In this document: one piece after another, positions 58,524-64,000 of the stretch
Numbering within the stretch: the stretch's first letter is position 1
How the letters are laid out: every line of letters begins with the position of its first letter
Source of the DNA: Lucinisca nassula
Taxonomy: Eukaryota > Mollusca > Bivalvia > Lucinida > Lucinidae
Length of the DNA stretch: 64,000 nt
Reading direction: 5' to 3'
NCBI GenBank assembly: GCA_963580285.1
Contig: CAUZLF010000259.1
Coordinates: 484,503-548,502 of the forward strand
Notes under the pieces: generated by a model
Database searches by the model: none
The model's input: the letters and a program-made list of their open reading frames with translations, nothing else
What the model was told of the DNA's origin: nothing
Translations under genes and position numbers: made by a program

Positions 58524-59085
58524 GCTAAGGCGGACATGATTAATCGGATAATCCATCATAAAATTCCACAAAAATGATTATCATTACTGATTTGCTTGTA
58601 ATCGATTATTTACTACACAAAGTTATGCTTGAAATAGCTGGATGAGTGGCGAACAATGCAGACCCTGATGAGTCATTGCATTCTGCCTGGGCAGGCCAAG
58701 TCCTAAGCGGTTTACCAGTACACCTGCCAGGTCAGAAATATTCTTTGGTGGAGATTGATAATGGAATCTATTTCAGTCTTTCATCACACAAGTCCTTTCT
58801 ACAGAATCAAAGGGCAGTTTCTGGTGAAAGAAAGTGGATTGGCCTGGTTATCCGCTTATGTAAAAAGCCTGCACAGGAAAAGTGTGGGAAGGTAAACTGA
58901 GCAGCTTCAGTTCAAATGATGTGAGTAGTGTTGGCTGGGCTGTACTCCAAATAAATAAAGTAGAGACTTGGGCTGGCTAATCAGAGCTGAAAAGATAATT
59001 ATCAGTCCTGCCCTTGTGATCGATAACTGATTAGGTAAAATTATGACAAAAGCTTTAGCGATTACTATCTAGCTTTGTCTGAGCA
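58524..59085. mobile_element. Rearranged ATCGATTA MITE interrupted by SINE fragments
   Basis: 58524-58670 parallels the left half of 10260-10650 (TCCACAAAAATGATTATC, GAAATAGCTGGATGA). SINE-A and SINE-D pieces (58680-58965) follow, then the right half at 58970-59085, partly in inverted order. Confidence 0.6.
58720..58960 (+). mobile_element. SINE-D copy, head missing
   Basis: ACCTGCCAGGTCAGAAATAT, GGTGAAAGAAAGTGGATTG, TTATGTAAAAAGCCTGCACA, GTGTTGGCTGGGCTGT and a short AAATAAA tail. Confidence 0.7.
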
Positions 59086-59120
59086 TGACTCTTACCTTAT
59101 GTATATTTGAACAGACAGGC

Positions 59121-59215
59121 CTGAGCATACAGTGCAAGTTGGATCATCCAATGCATAGATCACTATTAGTTTCATTGGGCGGCATGGCCTAAGTTGTCTT
59201 CATTTCAATGTTGGG
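59121..59215 (+). mobile_element. SINE-A, left half, split by a LINE
   Basis: TTTCATTGGGCGGCATGGCC ... CATTTCAATGTTGGG; the remainder of the same repeat resumes at 60103. Confidence 0.75.
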
Positions 59216-60102
59216 AATCCCTTGAGGCATGTGTCAGGAGGCTCTTGACTTGGAAAGATGCAATGGAGGCGAAAGGGCTGAGAGTGACTGCTGGAAAGAC
59301 AAAGATCCTAATCTGTGGTTCAGGTCTGGACCTCCTGCAGAGTACAGGCCAGTTCCCATGCGCTGTATGTCGCACTGGAGTGGGCAGCAACAGTATCTTT
59401 TGTAATGGGTGCACAAGAAATACAGTGGGCTCAAGCGCTTGATAGAGGACCCTGATTACAGGTGTACACGGTGCCAAGGAACTGCAAGACCCTTAGATGG
59501 CAGACCACAGAGTGATGTCCAAGTCGGATCCGACAAGTTGGAGGTTGTAGCTTCCTTTTGCTACCTAGGTGATATGCTCTCAGCAGCTGGTGGTTGTGAC
59601 CTTTCAACCACAACACGTGTGAAAACAGCCTGGAAGAAATTCAAGGAGTTGCTACCAGTTCTCTCTTCCCGCCACCTTTCGTTCAAGACACTAGCCCTGT
59701 GTACAGCTCTTTGTGTACGGAGCACAATGCTCCATGCCAGTGAGACATGGTCATTGACAAAGCCAAACCTCCGTCTTCAGCAGAATGACAGGGCAATGAT
59801 CAGACAGATCTGCAATGTCAAGCCGCCACAGGACACTGTCACCATCAGGTCCAGCGAGTTACTTGAGCGTCTTGGCATTGAGGACCTGGACCTCATCCTG
59901 AAAGAGAGATCTGGAAGCAGCTGATAGAAAGAGATTGCAGGGAATGGAAGCTCTCTGCTATCGATCCTCATGATAGACAGGCCTGGAGATCTGGTGTAAA
60001 ATCTGCCATGCGTGCAGCAAGCCAGCTACCTGGAAGGGGGCCAACTTATGTGGACTTTGCCCCTGTACCTGCATGTTAATCAAAAATCCGTTGATGATGA
60101 TG
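59216..60102 (+). mobile_element. Non-LTR retrotransposon 3' fragment (reverse transcriptase C-terminus)
   Basis: Frame 1 (to about 59410) reads WKDAMEAKGLRVTAGKTKIL and CAVCRTGVGSNSIFCNGC, a Cys-rich segment. After a frameshift it continues HKKYSGLKRL and VGSDKLEVVASFCYLGDML, then STMLHASETWSLTKPNL, a typical LINE C-terminal region. A second frameshift near 59905 leads to WKQLIERDCREWKLSAIDPH and SGVKSAMRAASQLPGRGP. The tail is a short TGATGATGATGG run. It is 5' truncated and inactive. Confidence 0.85.
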
Positions 60103-60172
60103 GTAAAAGTCCCACAAAATTGGAAGGTCTCCAAAATGACCTAAATAGTTTTGACAGGGACGTTAAACTTCA
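60103..60172 (+). mobile_element. SINE-A, right half after the LINE
   Basis: TAAAAGTCCCACAAAATTGG to GACAGGGACGTTAAACTTCA, continuing the copy at 59121-59215. Confidence 0.75.
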
Positions 60173-60179
60173 ATACAAT

Positions 60180-60432
60180 GGGCCCCCTCCCATTGGGGCT
60201 TGAAGAAATAGATGGGCAGCAGAGCTGAAACCGACCCGCACACAAGTACTGGTAAACCGCTTAGAGAATCTAAGCCTGCCCAGGCAAAGCGGTGCGAGTC
60301 TGACCGTCCATGCTTATAAACCCTGTTGGTTTCATTGGGCGACAGGGCTTAAGATGTGATTTCATCACAATGTCGGGTAGAAGTCCCACAAAATTGGAAG
60401 CAACGTCTCCAAAATGGCCTTTACAGTGTGTC
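60180..60432 (+). mobile_element. SINE-A copy, tail truncated
   Basis: GGCCCCCTCCCATTGGGGCT head to ATGGCCTTTACAGTG; the GTTAAACCTC tail is missing. It lies 8 bp after the previous copy. Confidence 0.85.
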
Positions 60433-60859
60433 GGGGTTCAAAAGGCCTTCACACAGAAGTATATTAGCCTGAGTTAAGACTCTTCTTTTCCATAGCTCTT
60501 CTAATTCTCATGATCGATCCTGGGCTTCTCCAGACTTTCAGACGAGTCTAACCCAAGGGCCTGGTCTCCATATGATGTTAGCTGTAGGCAAGACGTAAAA
60601 CTACACTCGCTCATTCTCATGATGACTTACATTTTTGTGAAGTTTCATAAAAATATCTGAAATGGTTTCCAACTTAAGAGTGGACACAAGCAGAATGGGT
60701 AGATATGGTCATTTTCAAGTCACTGTTTAAAAGGCCTCAAATCGAAATATAGGTTAGCGAGAGTTACGGTTCTTGTATTCTGCATGTCCTCTCATCATGC
60801 TTTACATGAAAATATCTTGGAACAGTTTTCAACTTACAGAGCCCACAGGTTTTGTTTGT
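60433..60859. other. SINE-H body fragment and spacer
   Basis: 60520-60612 (CATGATCGATCCTGGGCTTC ... GGCAAGACGTAAAACTACAC) matches the body of 40675-40830 in the other direction, without its tRNA head. Nothing else is recognised. Confidence 0.55.
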
Positions 60860-61165
60860 TTGTTTGTTTTAGAGTTTTAGGGCCCAGTCAACACTATTTA
60901 GGTCATTTTTGAGCCGGTCAGTTTACCTATAAACACTTTCCTGGGCAGGCTTATACGTAAGCGGTTAACCAGTACAGTGCACATTCTTTCGCCAGAAACT
61001 GACACCTGCCCTTCTTGAATCAGCGGAAGGGAGAGAATGACCGTAGAAAAGATTTCATGATCAATCTCCACGAAAGAATGTTGCCGACCCCGGCGGGAGT
61101 CGAACCCGCGTCCTCCTGATCACCAGTCAGACGCGCATCCGACTGAGCCACTGAGGCTGGCAGAG
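60858..61165 (-). mobile_element. SINE-D, full length, best-preserved tRNA-like head
   Basis: On the minus strand the head reads TCAGTGGCTCAGTCGGATGC, then CGTCTGACTGGTGATCAGGA and GCGGGTTCGACTCCCGC, a perfectly paired T-arm with the B box and an anticodon loop CTGGTGA (GGT). The acceptor stem pairs only partly. The body and the GTTGACTGGGCCCTAAAACT tail with (CAAA)n follow. Confidence 0.9.
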
Positions 61166-61427
61166 CCCACGGGTACATAGTAGAAATGGCCAAAAGTAGG
61201 CAAACCAGAGTTATGGTTCATATATTCTGCACATCATCTGATGGTGCTTTACAATTGTATGAAGTTTCATTAAATACTCTGACGGTGTCAGGTTATGGAG
61301 TAGACAGGAGTTCATAAAAGAAATGGCTTTTCCAAGGGCAATAATTCCGAAAGTAAGAAAACCAGAGTTACCTTTCATAATATTATGTTCTGCAGGTCAT
61401 CTTATGGTTTCATAGGAGCTTACAAAG
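61166..61427. other. No gene recognised
   Basis: Degenerate tandem phrases (AACCAGAGTTATGGTTCATA, GAAGTTTCATTAAATA) suggest an eroded minisatellite at 60600-61400. Confidence 0.45.
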
Positions 61428-62475
61428 GTGCTCATGTATTATTAAACGAGTTGAGGAAAAGGGATAAAATGCGAGGCTTTCCGAGCATTTTATCCCTTTT
61501 CTGCAACGAGTTTAATAAATTCAACTAGAGCTGTCAGTGAAACTGACTAGGGCCCCGGCAGCGCTATCAGAGGAATAGGAAAATGTTGATGTTAAAAAAG
61601 ACGTTTTTTTTCCTTTCACCTCTAAGTATGACCTTGACCTTTGAGGTACGGACCTGGGTCTTGCGAGTGACACACTGTCACATTATGGTTAATATTTCTG
61701 CTAAGTAATATTTAAATCCATCCAGGTATAAGAAAGTTATAGATTGGACACAATAAAAAAGACGCTTTTTTGACCTTTTATCTCTAAGTATGACCTTGAC
61801 CTTTGAGGTACGGCTGTGGGTCTTGCGTGTGACACTTCGTCACATTATGGTTAACATTTCTGCCAAGTAATATTTAAATCCATCCAGGAATAATAAAGTT
61901 ATTAATTGGACACAGGAAAGACCCTTTTTTGACCTTTAACCCTTTAAGTATGACCTTGACCTTTGAGGTACGGACCTGAGTCTTGCGCGCAACACTCCAT
62001 CACATTATGGTTAACATTTCTGCCAAGTAATATTTAAATCCATCCAGGAATAAGAAAGTTATGGAGGATAAAAAAATTTGTAGACGGACAGAGTGATGCC
62101 AAGTAATATTTACTGGTAAATCCATCCAGGAATAATAAAAAGTTATGGAGGATAAAAAAATTTGTGGACGGACAGACGGACGGACAGACAGAGTGATTAC
62201 TATAGGGCACCCACACTTTCAGTGCGGGGCCCTAATAATACAGGAGCATGAATGCAAGATTCTATTAATCATGACATGTAAAACGCATTTTATCAACGAT
62301 TGTTTAAAAAAATTGTCAAAATTCCGCCATTAGTAAACGCGACGTTAAGGATGTAACATTACGGGGCGTATCTTAACTAATTTGCATATTTAATCCACTA
62401 GTGGATTATAAAATTTATTACATGACGTTATTACACTCTCAGATGCGACGTCATATGATAAATGAAAATATCTCG
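61428..62475. mobile_element. Foldback element E, second copy, split by H9
   Basis: 61428-61524 has arms GAGGAAAAGGGATAAAATGC / GCATTTTATCCCTTTTCTGC. After H9 it resumes at 62236 (AATACAGGAGCATGAATGC) and runs to CGACGTCATATGATAAATG near 62465. Confidence 0.75.
61525..62235 (-). mobile_element. Helitron-like minisatellite element H9
   Basis: Minus strand: TTAGGGCCCCGCACTGAAAG with partner GTGGGTGCCCTA, then GTCTGTCCGTCCGTCTGTCC. Three to four units of about 150 bp follow (AGTATGACCTTGACCTTTGA on the + strand). It ends in hairpin GTCAGTTTCACTGAC, AGCT and CTAG (61528-61525) followed by TTGAATTT. It interrupts element E without a target duplication. Confidence 0.82.
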
Positions 62476-62980
62476 CAGTATCAGAGCTATGGAGCCGACA
62501 TGTAACTGAGGCACTGACAGACGTTCAAAATTTCGGAGGGTATAACATAATACCCTGCCACCTTTTGTGGCAGAACATAAACCAGAGGACCAGTGGTCCT
62601 GTAAACGCTCACCTGACACCTGGTCCTGGTGTACATTTTAATGTTTTTATATATGTATATAGCCTCAGAGCAGGGGTACACAACTTGTGGGGACAAAATT
62701 TTGATGTCTAACAATGTGATAAAACTTTCCACCTATTCCTACCTTTCTGACAGTTCGAAGGCCATGCTTTCATTATGGTTTATTCCATTTGTCATATCTT
62801 TTTTTAACTTTTCATATTATTTAGGGAATGTCTGATTGACAATGTGCTGGGAAAGAGCACTTGACTCCTTGATTTTCCACTTGTACAGTTTTACTTAATA
62901 CCATCTACATTATAGGTGTTTCTTTGGTTCCTGGTCATTGCATTGGTCATTATCTACTTTGTGACCAGAAACAGCAGATG
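62476..62980. other. No gene recognised
   Basis: Short frames without domains; unique-looking AT-rich DNA. Confidence 0.5.
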
Positions 62981-62999
62981 AGACCTATTTGATTGAATT

Positions 63000-63446
63000 T
63001 TTGCATTAACCCCAATTTTGTAGTATATATTCCTTCCAATTCGGTATTCTAGAAATTATAAGTCTGCAAATTTGACATAGCCATAAAATAGGTCAAGGCC
63101 ATCCCAGGGTCACCATTTTTACAAACTATGATGGGCTCAAGTACCAGATGCTACAAGCCAACTTTCAAGGTCATTGGCTTCATGGTTCTGGAGAAGAAGA
63201 TTTTTGAAGGCTTTTTACCATATATGGGCATGGCTGCCATCTTGGTCATGTGACCCAGACCCCGCGAACAAACTTTCGTTCCCCCATCCTACTGAAGCTC
63301 CACATGAAATTTGGCTTTGATTGGCCTCCCTGTTTTGGAGGAGAAGATCTTTGAAAATGGTGGACGGACGGACAATGGATGGACGGACGACAGACCATGG
63401 CTATACTATAAGCTCACCTATGAGCCTAAAGGCTCAGGTGAGCTAA
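63000..63446 (-). mobile_element. Helitron-like minisatellite element H10
   Basis: Minus-strand head TTTTTAGCTCACCTGAGCCT with partner AGGCTCATAGGTGAGC (63444-63410), then CGTCCGTCCATCC-type sequence, then one to two units (TTTCAAGGTCATTGGCTTCA, ATATATGGGCATGGCTGCCA). The 3' end is not resolved. Confidence 0.65.
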
Positions 63447-64000
63447 AAATCAATTATTTTCACTTTTTCCCAAGCAAAAGCCTAAGTCCGCAAATTTGAC
63501 ATTGCCGTAAAATAGGTAAAGGTCAACCCAGGGTCACCATTTGAACAAATTATGATAGGCCCGTGTACCAGATGCTTCCTGCCAAGTTTCAAGGTCATTT
63601 GCCTTACGGTTCTGGAGAAGAAGAATTTCGAAGTGTTTTTACCATATATGGGCATGGCCACCATCAAGGTCAACCCGGGGTCACCATTTGTACAAACCAT
63701 GATGGGCCCAAGTACCATATGCTACATGCCAAGTTTCAAGGCCACTGGCCTTATGGTTCTGGAGAAGAAGATTTTTGAAGGCTTTTTACCATATATGGGA
63801 ATGGCGGCCATCTTGGTCATGTGATCCAGACCCCGCGAACAAACTTTCGTTCCCCCATCCCACTGAGGCTCCATATGAAATTTGGCTTTGATTGGCCCTG
63901 CAGTATAGGAGAAGAAGATCTTTGAAAATGGTGGATGGACGGACGGACGACAGACCATGGCTATACTATAAGCTCACCTATGAGCCTAAAGGCTCAGGTG
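63447..64000 (-). mobile_element. Helitron-like minisatellite element H11, cut by the window end
   Basis: Same family as H10, directly adjacent. Units lie at about 63488-63660 and 63660-63840, the TCCGTCCGTCCATCC segment at about 63930, and the head AGCTCACC...GGCTCAGGTG runs off at 64000. The frames here are unit echoes. Confidence 0.7.

Noticed and set aside
61085..61160. tRNA gene (GGT anticodon) on the minus strand
   Set aside because: The T-arm is perfect but the acceptor stem pairs only partly, and the SINE-D body follows directly; other SINE-D copies have the same head.

Overview
The window is animal nuclear DNA, most likely from a bivalve mollusc (possibly a heterodont clam). It is AT-rich and intron-rich, and most of it consists of tRNA-derived SINEs, TTAA- and TA-flanked hairpin MITEs, and elements built around minisatellites. 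The taxon call is inference from repeat style and from the SDR protein; no species is asserted.

Two protein-coding genes are convincing. (1) A membrane-anchored short-chain dehydrogenase/reductase of the BDH1 / retinol-dehydrogenase type lies on the + strand in six exons from 16760 to 45017 (371 aa). All exon junctions have GT-AG sites, intron phases are 1,1,1,0,0, and the TGxxxGxG, NNA, S and YxxxK motifs are all present. Its 28 kb are over 95% intron, and the introns are packed with repeats. Exon 4 is preceded by a 43-bp tandem duplication of its own splice acceptor. (2) A complete hAT-family transposase gene lies on the - strand (50630 down to 47516, six exons, 675 aa, no frameshift). It sits inside a 3907-bp transposon (47131-51037) with matching inverted ends. 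That transposon is inserted in the second copy of a 347-bp tandem duplication, and the first copy preserves the empty site.

Regions: 1-3900 is a tangled inverted/tandem repeat block carrying a 5'-truncated LINE reverse transcriptase remnant. 4000-16700 holds SINEs, two minisatellite elements and many hairpin MITEs. 16713-45017 is the SDR gene, with a 3.6-kb element with long inverted ends in intron 1, minisatellite elements in introns 1, 2 and 4 (plus a short one in intron 5), and SINEs throughout. 45100-51700 holds a TA-flanked MITE and the hAT transposon. 51700-64000 holds more SINEs, MITEs, a second LINE remnant and four further minisatellite elements.

The unifying observation is a structurally coherent group of non-autonomous elements. 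Each starts with TTA followed by a GC-rich hairpin and a CGTCC-type simple repeat. Each has a private minisatellite of about 125-310 bp in the middle and, in most, ends with a short hairpin followed by CTAG or CTTG. Paralogous empty sites inside this window show insertion without target-site duplication. This fits Helitron/Helentron-like rolling-circle elements. No autonomous Rep-helicase gene is visible here.
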